DNA from: Rhyacophila brunnea
Taxonomy: Eukaryota; Arthropoda; Insecta; Trichoptera; Rhyacophilidae
Length of the DNA stretch: 64,000 bases
NCBI GenBank assembly: GCA_022495005.1
Contig: JAGYXB010000458.1
Location: 186,001 to 250,000 of the forward strand
Reading direction: 5' to 3'
The translations under genes and the position numbers were made by a program. Below are positions 33,947-45,830 of this stretch, in pieces (within the stretch, counting starts at the first letter, position 1; the number at the start of each line of letters is the position of its first letter). The notes under the pieces are model-generated. The model ran no database searches and was not told the origin of the DNA. It worked only from the letters and a program-made list of their open reading frames with translations.

Positions 33947-34430
33947 CTGAAAAATTTCAATATCTCGTAATATAATTGGAGCAATACAAGAATCTGTTAA
34001 ATTTGTATTAAAGTAACGTATTTCGATAAATTCATGTAGGTATATACATAATTTTGAAAACACTTTATAATGTATAAAGAGAAAAAATCTTTATAATTAA
34101 CTATTTCTTTTATTTAACGAATAATTCTCAAGATTTAGGAATGTACCATTCTGATTGTTGAACATACATAATTTTGAAAAACACTTTCTGAGAAAATATA
34201 ATATAACCAATAGAAAAAATCTTTTTGAAAAAAGTAAGCCACCCCGGCAGGGAATCGAACCCTGCATATACTAGGTTTACGCCCCGTCCGTCGCATTTAC
34301 CTCTATGCTACGCAGTGACATACTAAATGCGACAAATTTTAACTATTGGCCTTTTTAATACCTACTCATCAGTGATCGAACCTACGTCACTTAGGTTTCG
34401 TGCTCTGTGCATTACCCCTATGCTAAAAAT

Positions 34431-37031
34431 CAGTGGCGGCTGGTGACAAGAATATTAGGGAGTGCAAAAAAAGACTCACCTATTTATGCAAGAAGTCCAT
34501 CCTCCGATTTTTGGATCTTGAAAATACGTCGATTACACGAATATTAAAGTCCGACATTGACGATATCATTTTTTTTTCGATACTTAACATCGCAAGAGCA
34601 TTTAACCTATCTTGAGACATGGTATTTCTCATAAATGACTTAATCCTTTTTAAAGTTGAGAAGCAACGCTCACTTTCTACTGACGTCATCGGTATTGTAC
34701 AAATTATTTGCAATAGCTTAACGCTTTCACTAAATACTCCGAGTAAATTATTATTTGTGAATAGCTGTAGTATGGATAACGCTCCATCGGTGACGTAAAA
34801 ATCTTCTCGACTGTATAAAACAATTAATTCATTTTTAAGTTTCAATTTGTCAATAAAATCATATGTTGCCATTGCTGTATTAAAATCTATAATTGGAAAT
34901 TTTTTATGGTAATCGCGAAATTTTTCACTAAAAAACAATTTAGATATTACTAAATGACCATGGTATTCAAAACGATCTTTAGCTTGGTTCACTATCGTAT
35001 CGCATACTTCATGACATATTACAGAATGTGGTAAATAATTCGGTCGACGTTTTTTCGTGGGCTGAATTTGTAGCGTATTATTTTCCCGAATATTTTGAAT
35101 AGCAAGTGTAAAATGTTCAATATCTTTATTAATCTCTAATACTTCTTTTGATCTCGACTGAAGTTGCTTAAAAAGTATATCGCAGTGGGGCATAATTTTG
35201 GCAAAAAAATCTAACCAATAATTAAAATTATCGTCGTTTAAATATCGTAACAGCATTCCAGCTTGGTTTATAGTATCAACGTCTAAATTTACTGATTCTA
35301 AAATGTGCTCCATACACTCATTTAACTGTTCGCGATAAGTGTGCACAACAGTTACCGTTCTTATATTAAAATTCCATCTCGTTGTCGGTGCTGATGGTAT
35401 TTTTCTATTAACTATTTCTTTCAAAATATCAGTTCTTTTCGCAGATCTCGAAAAAAAAACTGGAAATGCTCGTAAATTAGCAAAAAAATTTCGGACCATT
35501 GTGTTAGCGGAAACACTTCTTTCCATTATTAAATTTAATTGATGGGCGTAACAATGTATGAAGTGTGCGTATGGATACGAAGCTTTTATCAAAGCCTGTA
35601 CACCACCTAGTCGCCCGCTCATAACGGCTGCACCATCATAACTCTGCCCGATTAATTGGGTTTGTTTAATCTCGAGAAGTTCGAGTTCTTTGAAAATTTC
35701 AGATGCAATACCTACCGCTGTATGATCTTTCGGCGTCATAAATTTCCAGAAACGTTCATGTATTTGTCCGCGTAATTCGTACCTAACTACCAAAATTAAT
35801 TGTTGAGTTGTGGCTACATCCGTGGTTTCATCCGCCTGGATCGCGATAAACTTACTTTGCGATATTTCATGTTTTATTTCATTGCGACAAACCTCTAAAA
35901 TTGAATCTAAAATATCGTTTTGAATTGTTTTTGATGTACCTTTAAAAATATTATTGCTATCTAAATGTTGTTTCATTGCAATATCAATTTCCGAGACGAA
36001 ATCAATAAGCCCTCAATACACCCCTGGATTATTTGAATCTACGGATTCATCGTGTCCCCTCAAAGCTAATTCAAATGCCCCGCAGAATTTCACACAGTCA
36101 ATCAACCTGGATAAAATATATCGATTATTGTCTACGCGTTCATTAAATTTTTTCACTGACAAACGATACCCGGCATCTAACTGAGATCGAATATCTAATG
36201 CTCCCAACACTGCAAGTTGCATTTCATTTAAAATGTGTTTTTCAGAACTACTGTGTTTTTTCACTTTATCTGATAGGTGAACTAAATCTTTCACCCCAGA
36301 CTCTGACCAGCTTGATTCACCTGTAAATAAAAGGCACGGAAAACATAAAACAGTATTTAGATATGAAGAACCGCATAACCATGGCACTTTTCTATACATT
36401 TCCACGTTAAATTTTCGATTAATCACTTTGCCTTTAACTGTACACTTTTGAATTAAATTTAAACTTGGTGTAGGGCGTCCCGCAGCCTTAATTTCCAGTC
36501 GTTTTGAAAAATCGCGACGATTGTCTTTAATATATTCAACCGAAAACGACATTATTCACTCACTAATCAATGCTGTAAATAGTTAACGAACTTCGTAATA
36601 CAAAAAATATTCGCGTACTGACTGACCACTGTGACCTCGAACATTTCAAGGAGATATTCGTATTCGGTAATGTTCGTACGTGACAGCCGAAGCAGTGATT
36701 CGACAATCTTGAGCGGGGGAGAACACCAACATTTAACGGTTAAAATATCCCATATTTGAATGCGTCACGAACGATTTCACTGTGAAATTCATATTGGTAT
36801 GACGCCACAGATACGTTCAGGCGGTTTTATCTCGAATATGCACACCAAGTATAAAAATGCGGTTTCGGAACGCGCGCGCTGAAGTTGGTAGTATTTTTTG
36901 CAAGGAATGCGCGCGAACTTTTAAACTGGCTAACTCATATAGATTATTATATTATTATATTTTGGATATCGTCTTTTAATCTTAACACGGAGGTGCACTG
37001 CACTTGTGCTCCTTTACAAGAGCCGTCCCTG
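34431..37031 (-). mobile_element. hAT transposon, 2.6 kb, nearly intact
   Basis: Terminal inverted repeats cagtggcggctggtgac and, on the reverse strand, cagggacggctcttgta. The 8-bp target duplication CTAAAAAT is perfect on both sides (34423-34430 and 37032-37039). It carries a single transposase gene on the minus strand with one in-frame TGA. Ends, target site and gene are all preserved, so the insertion is recent compared with other elements here. It lies upstream of Y exon 4. Confidence 0.93.
34480..36552 (-). pseudogene. hAT transposase (ZMYM1-like type), one in-frame stop
   Basis: The frame spans 691 codons including stops, from ATG at 36552, interrupted only by TGA at 36013-36015 (after NNPGVY; GLIDF continues). 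N-terminal part: TTF-type zinc finger region around VPWLCGSSYLNTVLCFPCL. Catalytic region: KFIAIQADETTDVATTQQL with the first Asp, QSYDGAAVMSGRLGG with the second, HCYAHQLNLI. C-terminal: SVESERCFSTLKRIKS, the hAT dimerisation region holding the catalytic Glu. The length is close to that of related zinc-finger MYM-type-1-like transposases. The TGA could come from CGA by CpG decay. It is probably inactive unless read through. Confidence 0.92.
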
Positions 37032-37544
37032 CTAAAAATGCCACACTAAATTTCGGCTTATAGTTAAAGGCCAATCGTTCAAATTTGTCGCAATTAAGCA
37101 TAGTGGTAATGCACAGTGCGCGAAACCTAAAGGACGTAGGTTCGATACTGCCGGGTGTCTTACTTTTTTCGAAAAAGATTTTTTCTGTTAGCTATATTTT
37201 CTCATGAGTGTTTTCAACATTATGTAGGTATGTTCAATAATCAGAATGGTATTTATAAATTCATATGTTCGATTAACATAATATGATGCTGAATAATACA
37301 TGGAATCATTTCAAACTCATACGTCGCTGAATGACTCTCACGATTTGGTACATAATAAGCCTTATTAAAAAAAAAAAATGGCACAGAAGAAAAAATAAAT
37401 TGCCAGTTTCATTTTCCAGCAGACTATAAAGACATCCGTTGATGAAACAATACAGCTAAACTGACGACGGATTAAGAGCATATTTCAGTGAAACGGCAAA
37501 TAATTTTCAACTATTATATGTGCGACGAAATTTTGGACTTGCTA

Positions 37545-37547
37545 GTA

Positions 37548-37595
<48 letters not shown>

Positions 37596-37670
37596 ACCTA
37601 TGAATATATCTATTATGTGTATATATATATATATATATATATTATATTATATATATGTATATATCTATCT
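37545..37670. repeat. (AT)n microsatellite
   Basis: Two long runs of alternating at, about 35-55 bases each, separated by an AT-rich spacer. An overlapping 144-codon frame rich in Ile and Tyr is only the translation of this repeat. Confidence 0.9.
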
Positions 37671-38743
37671 ATACTTGTATTATCTACTTATTTTCTAGTT
37701 TATATAATATTAATTATTATTATTTTTTTATATTTTTGTGTAATACTTATAAATATATTAAGATTTTTTATTTTGTATATAATACTATTAGATAATCTCC
37801 TATATAATATTATCCTACAGCTTTCCCGGTGTTTGGCGAGCGATTGTGTACCTTATTCGTCATGTCCGATGGGTAAAAAAAATCGGTTCTCGGATCGTTT
37901 AAAATGGGTTTTTCATAGTTGACAGCCGTTTGACAAAATTCCACTCGAAGTCGGTGATTTTTATTCATTTCCCGATACATTTTCCAGCGACACGCCACTT
38001 TATTGACAACTGATTATGTCGGGAATTTATTTTTTCACAATGTTTGCAACACTCAAACCAACTAACGAAAAATGGCCGCTTTAAATTTAATATGCGTTTC
38101 AACCGATATATACAATCAACTTTCACAAACTAATCATAATAAGATAAACCGATAAACATATTAGAACTGGTTTATTTAAATTTTTATGAATTAAGTTCTT
38201 TGTTTTTAGTTAAGTTTCTACACCTCTGACGGAAAGGAAGTCTTTTAACACTGCGTATTTATCACGCTATGTATACTTAACTACATTATTTCAATTTACT
38301 CACCACATATTTACTTATCGGATGCATTCAAATGGCTATAATTCGAAGTGAGCACAATTTTATAAAACTCAACATAGTCACGAAAAAATCACTTTTAAAA
38401 ACTATCATCCGTCGTCGTATCATTACGAATTTGTAGTTGAGATTATTTACGTCTTATAATGATTTTAAAGATGCACATCACTATATAATAACTCACATTT
38501 ATAGCAAGTACCAATAGATAACTATAATTATCCAAATAAACATTAACATTTATACGAATTCACATTAAAAATGATTATTTCATTTCACTGCGGGCGCGCA
38601 CGTAGGTATAGTCATTCCACTTCGTCTGTCACTTTTGTTTTTTTTGTAAGGCTGTTGAATGATTTTTTTTTGAACCAATGAAACTTATATACATTTAATT
38701 AGCTCATTATAACCTAAAAATATTTAAAAGGTATCAACCAGTG

Positions 38744-39422
38744 TTGCCAACTAAAATATTCAAAGTTCAGTAGATTTTTTGATTTTTTCTTCAAAATATC
38801 AGTAGATTGACAAAAATGTATGAAATTCAACGATTGTGTTTGGTGAAAGCGTGCATATTGACATAATCTCACAAGTGTCTTCTCATAATCATAATTTCTT
38901 CATTTCCTGACAAAAATTTCAGTAGATCTACTGAAATTTCAGTAGACAAGGCAACACTGACTATGCGATGAACCCAGTGTTGCCAAGTCAAAATTTAAAA
39001 ATTCAGTAGATAGACATGGCAACACTGACTATGCGATGAACCCAGTGTTGCCAAGTCAAAATTTAAAATTTCAGTAGATTTCATAAAATATCAGTAGATT
39101 TTGAAAAATGTGGTTTATTAGATATGATTTAAAACTAATAAGAATAACAATAACTAATATTTTTATTTTTTGTAAACATTGATGATGTTAATGGGTAAAA
39201 TGGCGCTCTTGGGTAGAGTTACAATGCTAGAAGTGTGTAACATCAAAAAAAGTCATGCGTAAATCATTTCAAGTTTATTATTAAAAGAATCATCAGTTAA
39301 TTTACAATTATGGAGAAACACAAATATCAGTAGATTTCTTGAATTTCGAAAAAAAAAAAATTCAGTATATTGGCAAAAAATATCAGTTGATCTACTGAAA
39401 TTTCAGTAGACATGGCAACACT
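38744..39422. repeat. Nested short elements with cagtgttgcc ends (hAT-type MITEs)
   Basis: Starts ccagtgttgccaact and ends catggcaacactgg, typical hAT-like inverted ends; atcaacc-like flanks are seen on both outer sides. Inside, a segment from catggcaacactgactatgc through gatgaacccagtgttgcc occurs twice (38943-38990 and 39016-39055). The body is made of repeated tcagtagat motifs. The flanks (38640-38740 and 39465-39560) are themselves direct repeats sharing aaccaatgaaacttatatac. Confidence 0.75.
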
Positions 39423-39584
39423 GGATCAACCATAGAATATTATTTCAAAATTTGATAACGTAACATTTTTTTATGGCTGTTAAATGATAATTTTTTAAAC
39501 CAATGAAACTTATATACATTCAATTAGCTCATATAACCCAAAAATATTTAAAAGGTATTCAACAATAATTGGTATTATACATAT

Positions 39585-40470
39585 TATTTAAATCATTGTC
39601 AACCAGGATCAATCCACTGCTGGATAAAGGCCTCCCTAGGCTGATTCTATTCCTTTCTGTCATTTGAATTCCTGTATTTATCAAAATCGGTGATATTATA
39701 TTTATCCTCATATTCATATCGTCATCATAATCATCGACCTGAACCAATCCACTGCTGGATAAAGGCCTCCCTAGCCTGATTCTACTTTTTTCTGTCTTTT
39801 GAATTGCTGTATTTATCAAAATCGGTGATATTATATTTATCTACATATTAATATCGTCATCATCACCATCGACCTGATCCAATCCACTGCTGGATAAAGG
39901 CCTCCCTACCCATATTCTACTCCTTTCTGTTATTTGAATTGCTGTATTTATCAAAATTGGTTGTATTATATTTATCTACATTCTCATATCGTTATCATCA
40001 TCATCATCAACTAGGATCAATCCACTGCTGGATGAAGGGTTCCCTAGCCTGATTCTATTCCTTTCTGTCGTTTGAAGTGCTGTATTTATCAAAATCGGTG
40101 AAATTATATTTATCTACATATTCATATTGTTATCATCATCATCATCAACTAGGATCAATCCACTGCTGGATGAAGGGTTCCCTAGCCTGATTCTATTCCT
40201 TTCTGTCGTTTGAATTGCTGTATTTATCAAAATCGGTGATATTATATTTATCTACATATTAATATCGTCATCATCACTATCTACCTGATCCAATCCACTG
40301 CTGGATAAAGGCCTCCCCACCCATATTCTACTACTTTCTGTTATTTGAATTGCTGTATTTATCAAAATTGGTGATATTATATTTATCTACATACTCATAT
40401 CGTTATCATCATCATCATCATCAACTAGGATTAATCCACTGCTGGATGAAGGATTCCGCAACCTCATTCT
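39585..40470 (-). repeat. Seven-copy tandem array of RTE 3' ends (~137-bp unit)
   Basis: The landmark ccactgctggat recurs at about 39614, 39749, 39884, 40022, 40160, 40294 and 40435, i.e. spacing 134-141 bp. Each unit holds (atc)n, the landmark, a ccttctg-type region and atcaaaatcggtgatattat. In reverse the landmark reads REAFIQQWID, the last residues of the RTE-type ORF, so a retrotransposon tail has been tandemly amplified. It borders an RTE fragment in the same orientation at 40690-41345. Confidence 0.85.
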
Positions 40471-40689
40471 ACTACTATCAGCGAAATGTCAAACTGTCTG
40501 ACGTGAATAAAAAACCCATCCTAAAGAGAAAACTATGGCGCCATCTATGCATACTTCACAATTATATTAAAATCCAACACCGCCAAGCCGTCTGCAAGAC
40601 CTAGCGAGACAGACTGGCGAGAGCCAGCTGGCTCAGCTAGTGTTTATAAATTAAACAGTGATATGTAATTAGTTTGTTTGGTTTATAAA

Positions 40690-41345
40690 AACCCCTCTAC
40701 GGGTGAAGGCCTCCTTTTTTTTTCTTTCTCTCATTTTTTGTCTTTTGGTCGATATTTAGCATACTACGTTCCATACCGCGTTGGCAGCTGGTGATTTTGT
40801 TCTTTACTATGCTAGAGTATCTCTAGGTCTGACAAGCATATGTTAAGCATGGTAAGAGACATGAGTTCATCACTCTAGTTTTTATCTTTGCTGTCATAAC
40901 GCCTTTAAATATTTCCTTTAAGCTCCAGTATTTATTCCAAGAACTTTGTATTCTTCTTTTTAATTTCAGCTCATTGTTTTTTCTGTCAAAACAAATTTGT
41001 TTCCCCAGGTAGATGTAATTTTCTGTGTAGGTAAGTACATCGTTGTCGACTGAAATTTTTGCTTCTGTGCTGTTCATCATTAGCATTGTTTTTGATAGGT
41101 TCATTTCTAAACCGACTTGTTTGCTGACTTCGTTCAGTGAATGGATCATGAGTTGTAGTCGTGTGCTTGTTTCTGACAACAGAACCAGATCGTCGGAAAA
41201 ATGGAGGTAACTAAGGTATTTTCCATCGATATTTATTCCATATTTTTTCCAGTCCAGTTTCCTCATTATTGATTCTAGTATGGCAATAAATAGTTGCGGA
41301 GACAGGGGGTCGCCTTGCCTTACCCCTCTGTCAATGGGAAAGGCA
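40690..41345 (-). mobile_element. RTE-like LINE fragment with reverse transcriptase core
   Basis: Reverse reading: PIDRGVRQGDPLSPQLFIAI (reverse transcriptase motif before the catalytic box), YLHFSDDLVLLSE (catalytic box, with S for the usual A in F-A-DD), GLEMNLSKTMLMMN, and then, past a stop and a shift, QRGMERSMLNI, a landmark of RTE-clade proteins. The 147-codon open part is 40823-41266 and the frame is open upstream to about 41340. Truncated on both sides. Confidence 0.88.
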
Positions 41346-41351
41346 ACGGGA

Positions 41352-41600
41352 GTAATAATTATTCTTAAATCGTGTAAATATGACTAAAAAACGTTACCCA
41401 TTTACTTGAAAAAGAAAACATGTCAATGAATATATTATTATTGTTACCAATAGATCAATAAACCGAACATTAAATGGACGCATGTTTAATTTTTATGACA
41501 AATTATATTTCGTTCGGCACGCGTCATTTACACAATCCGCGCATCGCGTAGTCACGATCTTTTTAGACCGTGCTCCAGCTGAGGTATAGCCTTAATAAAA
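41352..41600 (+). repeat. Dispersed repeat family H, copy 1
   Basis: Inverted partner of 50703-50953 (shared agctgaggtatagcctta, gaaaacatgtcaatgaatat, attcttaaatcgtgtaaa). It is non-coding. Its left edge begins where the RTE fragment stops. Confidence 0.65.
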
Positions 41601-41780
41601 AAAACTCTAAAAAGTAGTAAAAATGCAGCGATGGAGTGGTGAGTTGGCCCGCGGGTAGAATGCTCGTGTTTTTTTTTAATAATAAGTTGGAAAAAACACC
41701 AAATTACCGTTATAAGCGCAAGATAGGCGCACGCTACATCCAAACATTGTCGAATAACCTATTTGCAATATTTTGTCAAG

Positions 41781-42129
41781 AGTATGGCCCATTTCAGACG
41801 GGACACCGCTGTCGCGCTCGATATAATATAGGAGGCCTTTGTATTCGAATAAATGGTCCGTTGTATTATGTTACAACATGCCAAAGCTAATGAGTCAACG
41901 CGTGTCCGGTACACTTTTCCGTCGGCCGCTACGTTTTCAAGCCGCCGATACACTTGTTTTTATTACCGCAGCCAGTTTTATGTTCTAATTTATAACGCGA
42001 AATTATGCGTTTACTCATTAGCTCCAGGACGTTCATAAACATAATACAATGGCCTCTTTATTCGAATACAAAATCCTCCTATATTATATCGAGCGCGACA
42101 CCGGTGTCGCGTCTGAAACGAGCCTATGT
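41781..42129. mobile_element. 349-bp foldback element
   Basis: The left arm (41781 to about 41903) and right arm (about 42004-42129) are inverted complements, with shared gtcgcgctcgatataatata, gtattcgaataaa and agctaatgagt. The central ~100 bp is unpaired and GC-richer. Several 60-84 codon frames across it are by-products of the palindrome. Confidence 0.8.
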
Positions 42130-43905
42130 AAACATGTCCGACCGCATTTGTAGCAGTGATGAGATAAAATTCGTGTAAAAAAGCATACGCCTTGATTCAA
42201 CCGCTATAATTGAATACGTGTATTAATTAAGGCGCTAAGTACTAAAAAAATAAAAACTGATATTTTTATAGAAAAATGTCCTACATACCAACGCCAATAA
42301 CTTTAAATATAGTCTAAGTGCCTCAAGCAAGTCAAAAAAATACAGCAAAATAATTAAACCTGTCGACGTTGTAAGTCCGTTGGCGTGTTTTATTTATAAT
42401 GGTGTAAGTAACACTGCAGTGGTCAACGGCATTAAATATAAAATAGCTGACGATGGTGTGTTGACACTTGCGAGTTCTTAATATCTAAAATTATAGAAGC
42501 TGCCGTGATTGCTTCACACCGTAAAACTACATTTTTCAAAAGGTCTGCTTCATGAAATTTTACTGCAATGACTCGGTATTTTGTAACTACAGGCAATGCT
42601 ACTTGTTGGTACTTAGAGCCTTATTTAATACACGTATTTAATTATATACCATTGATTTGAAAAAGAAAATCAAGTTTAACCAGTCTTTTACTTCATTATG
42701 TATTTCACTATTTATATTTCACGTAGACAACGCACCGGAATATTGCTAATCTAAAATAGAATTCAGTATCTACATAAATTATTTCCATTTTAAAGCTATT
42801 TTAATTAAAAATATATTAGTGTGAACATTTTTTTTTCATATTGAAATAATCCGTATCCGGAAATTTGTCCGTAAACAGTTAACTCACGTATTTCACTGAG
42901 CGAGTTAGAGCCGTTGTTCTTTAAACGATGAAATCGTCTATTTTTTATGCGTAAATCTAAAAAATAAAAAGAAATATTTCATATGATTAACAATCACCAA
43001 AATATTGGGACCCAAATTTTGTAAGCAGCAAAAAATGAGTTGCGCTGGTCACATTGAAAGAATGTCAGACGACCCCAAAAAAAAATTCCGACCAGATACT
43101 TCATTCCATTGCACCCACCGCGAGTAGAATGTATCGTGACAGGATTATTGAGTTGAGTTTCAATTTTCTAAAGTGACCAATATAATAACAATACTATGGG
43201 ATAAAGGCGCCGGTGGGTATCCTAGCGGAAGCAAACTACAAGAAGGATCACGCTTTCCGGGAACATAAAAACATCACAAGAACTCACAAAAATACTAACA
43301 GGCCACGAAGCACAAGAGCTTATGTAAAATTATTTTAATTGAGAGATGATTACTGCTATACATGTGAGGCTACATATATTAAACTGTGTGGAATGTCATA
43401 AACGAGTGCCCAATGCTAGAAAAGAGTGACGAGCTATCAGAACTTTGTACCAATATAATTAGGTACGAAATTTACTTCCAAAAACCTCACAAAACACTAA
43501 ACAACAAAACAACACAAGAGCACTACACAAATTGATTCTGGCTATAAAGAAATTAAAGACATAAATGGAGGAATATAATTAACTGATTACTTTATCTATA
43601 AACTCAAGACTCAATGCAATTAATACTCTAAACCTCTTGATTACTTTCGAACAAGATTTTCTTGGTTACGTGTTATAACTGTGAACTAAAAAGCTCTTCC
43701 TATTTAGTCGATTACAGCGCCTTCTGTCTTGTGCCTACATATTCTTGTTTGGCAGTATGTAAAGAAGAATCTAGAGAAGTATATAATATCAAAACTGGAG
43801 AAGACTGGTAAGGGATACAAGTCAATTAAAGCACTTGTGGAGCTCCACTCTAGTTTGTATTGCCGCGTGAAATATGAATTCATGGAACAAAATATAACAA
43901 CATCA
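42130..43905. other. No host gene seen; two weak transposon relics
   Basis: At about 43010-43100 the plus strand gives QQKMSCAGHIERMSDDPKKK, similar to the GH-x-x-R-M stretch of LINE ORF2 C-termini. At 43760-43880 it gives SKLEKTGKGYKSIKALVEL, which resembles the first helix-turn-helix of Tc1-type transposases (KTGKGYK). Both are short and unconfirmed. The stretch lies upstream of the signal exon of locus Y and could contain its promoter; no promoter motif is claimed. Confidence 0.35.
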
Positions 43906-43908
43906 TAC

Positions 43909-43966
43909 CTGCATTTCCGATTAGACTTAGAATCATTATAAGTCCTGATATCGTAATTAAATTCAT
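43909..43966 (-). CDS. Signal-peptide exon 1 of Beat-like locus Y (or Z)
   Basis: 58-nt coding exon from ATG at 43966 (context tttaagATGAAT) to donor gcag/gtatga. It encodes MNLITISGLIMILSLIGNA plus one base, a clear signal peptide. Length, phase and context are as in 10293-10350. The downstream exons in phase 1 are 33849 (Y exon 4) and 31557 (Z exon 2); which is used cannot be told without transcripts. The following intron would be at least 10 kb and full of transposons. Confidence 0.75.
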
Positions 43967-44339
43967 CTTAAATTCACGTTTTTTTATTTTTTTTAAATAA
44001 ATCAATTTGAGTCGTATTAATATAAACAATAAATTATATTTTAGAGTGCTCAACTAAACTAACACACTATTCTGCTCTCTTGAATACACTGAATTTTTTC
44101 ATTATTTTAATAAGCGTGGTCAAAAAACCGTCTAAAATATCGGTTTTATTTTTAACTTGATAAGATGTACACAAAATAGACCAATATATTATTACTTTGG
44201 TGATGTAATAAGTTAGACCAGCGGTCGCCAAACCGCGGCTCGCGAGCCACATGTGGCTCTTTGGCCCCTTGAGTGTGGCTCTGCTACAAATGACCACGTA
44301 AGGCGTGAAAGAAACAGTGAAAGATAGAACAGTCAAAAT

Positions 44340-45740
44340 ATCTTCGAATATAACCAACCAGCAAGTCGAAGAACTTAAATTGATTTCAGCTTTATCAATA
44401 GCAGTTGACGAGTTTTGTGACATAAATGATACAGCACATATTTGTACTATTTATTTCATATATACATCCTAAAGAAGAATTTTTTGGATTATTGCCACTC
44501 AAAGGTCAAACACGTGGAGAGTATATTGCAAATGCTGTAATTGAGTGGATAGAAAAACATCATATTCCACTCGATAAAATTGTGTCAATTTCAACAGACA
44601 GGGCGAAAAGTATGACCGGCGTAAGAAAAGGGTTTGTTACTATTAATCACGAAATACCTGCTTACCATTTCATCATTCGTTAAGAAGCGCTTAATGCGGA
44701 GATATTTCCAGAATAAATTTACAAAGTTATGGAATTTGTGATTAAGATTATCAACTCCATTATATAGCTTAAGCTCTTAATCATCATCAATTAAAAAAAA
44801 TGTTGAAATGGAGAGTGAGTATGCAGATCTTCTGCTGCATAACAAGGTACATTGGTTATCAAGAGGAAACGTTTTAAAATTTTACGCTTCTTTATTCACA
44901 GAAATTAAAGAATAGAAGGGTGATCACTATCCAGAAATAACGGACGATCAGTTGATCCAAAAAAAAAATATTTCATGTCTCATCTAAATCAGCTTAATCG
45001 TAAACTGCAGGAGGAAGGAAACACAATTTTTCGATGTTAGAAGATGTTATTTCATTCAAAAACAAATTATCCCTTTTTGCTCAAAATTTTGAAAGAGAAT
45101 CTTTGATTCACTTTCTAAGCCTGCTGAAACATCGGCAAGAACATAATTCTGATATTGATATTTGCTATTTCAAAACAACAATTTAAAATATAAGCTCTTC
45201 TCAATAGGTTTCAGGAATTCAGAAACAGCAAAGCGACGTTAGTCTTTGTTAAAAAAAAAACTCTTAATAAATGCTACGGTAACAGAATTATTTTTTTCTC
45301 CTTTAATGTTGACATTGAAGACTTTGTAATGCAATTGCTGGATTCAAAAAAAAAATTAAGAATTATGGAGCAGGCTCTAAATTTGAACGTCTCTGTACTG
45401 ATATGGATATATTGGAGGAAAACAAATATGAACATAATTCACAGCACAAGTATGCTTTGAAAGACCTGGAGAAGGATGGCATGATGATTTTTAACACATG
45501 GAATAGTATTCTTCACTCACGTGATCAGTTGAAAAAACTAGCGTTTGCTGTTCTTTCTCTTTCCGGTTCTACATATTTATGCGAACAATCTTTTTCAAGC
45601 GTAAACCTTATCAAGAGTAATTAGAGAAGTCGTATTATCGACGAGAACCTGGAATCGTGCCTAAAATTAAAAACAACAGCATACAAACCTGACTTATCCA
45701 AACTTTTCAAGGAGATGCAAGGTCATTGTTCACATTAAGT
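44340..45740 (+). pseudogene. hAT transposase relic
   Basis: [20 protein letters not shown] with the first catalytic Asp; then, after a shift, FFGLLPLKGQTRGEYIANAV and HHIPLDKIVSISTDRAKSMT with the second; stops follow. The end reads AFAVLSLSGSTYLCEQSFSS, then a TAG, then SRIIDENLESCLKLKTTAYK, the hAT C-terminal dimerisation region. The N-terminal zinc finger part is absent. Many stops and frameshifts mean it is long dead. Confidence 0.85.
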
Positions 45741-45830
45741 GTTTGTCAGTCATTGTAATGATAATAATAATAATTTTATGGTTACCTTACTAACAATTTA
45801 ATTTTTATCAATAAATAAGATCATTATTAA

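Larger units (their letters stand above)
34085..37290. repeat. Inverted-repeat family F, copy 2, with tRNA-like modules, split by a hAT
   Basis: The left half (34085-34430) and right half (37032-37290) are inverted relatives: left attctgattgttgaacatac and right gtatgttcaataatcagaat; left gatcgaacctacgtcactta and right aggacgtaggttcgatac. Each half holds tRNA-like sequence with a ggttcgat-type B box (left also ggaatcgaaccctgc, complement). The hAT element at 34431-37031 sits in the centre. Without it the repeat would be about 0.6 kb and would fold on itself. Confidence 0.7.

Noticed and set aside
37488..37922. 144-codon frame rich in Ile and Tyr
   Set aside because: Mostly the translation of an (AT)n microsatellite.
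41552..42038. Four 61-84 codon frames on both strands
   Set aside because: They lie in or across the 349-bp foldback element and repeat H; mirror-image frames come from the palindrome.
44067..44423. 118-codon minus-strand frame
   Set aside because: It overlaps, on the other strand, the left end and transposase start of the hAT relic and has no independent support.
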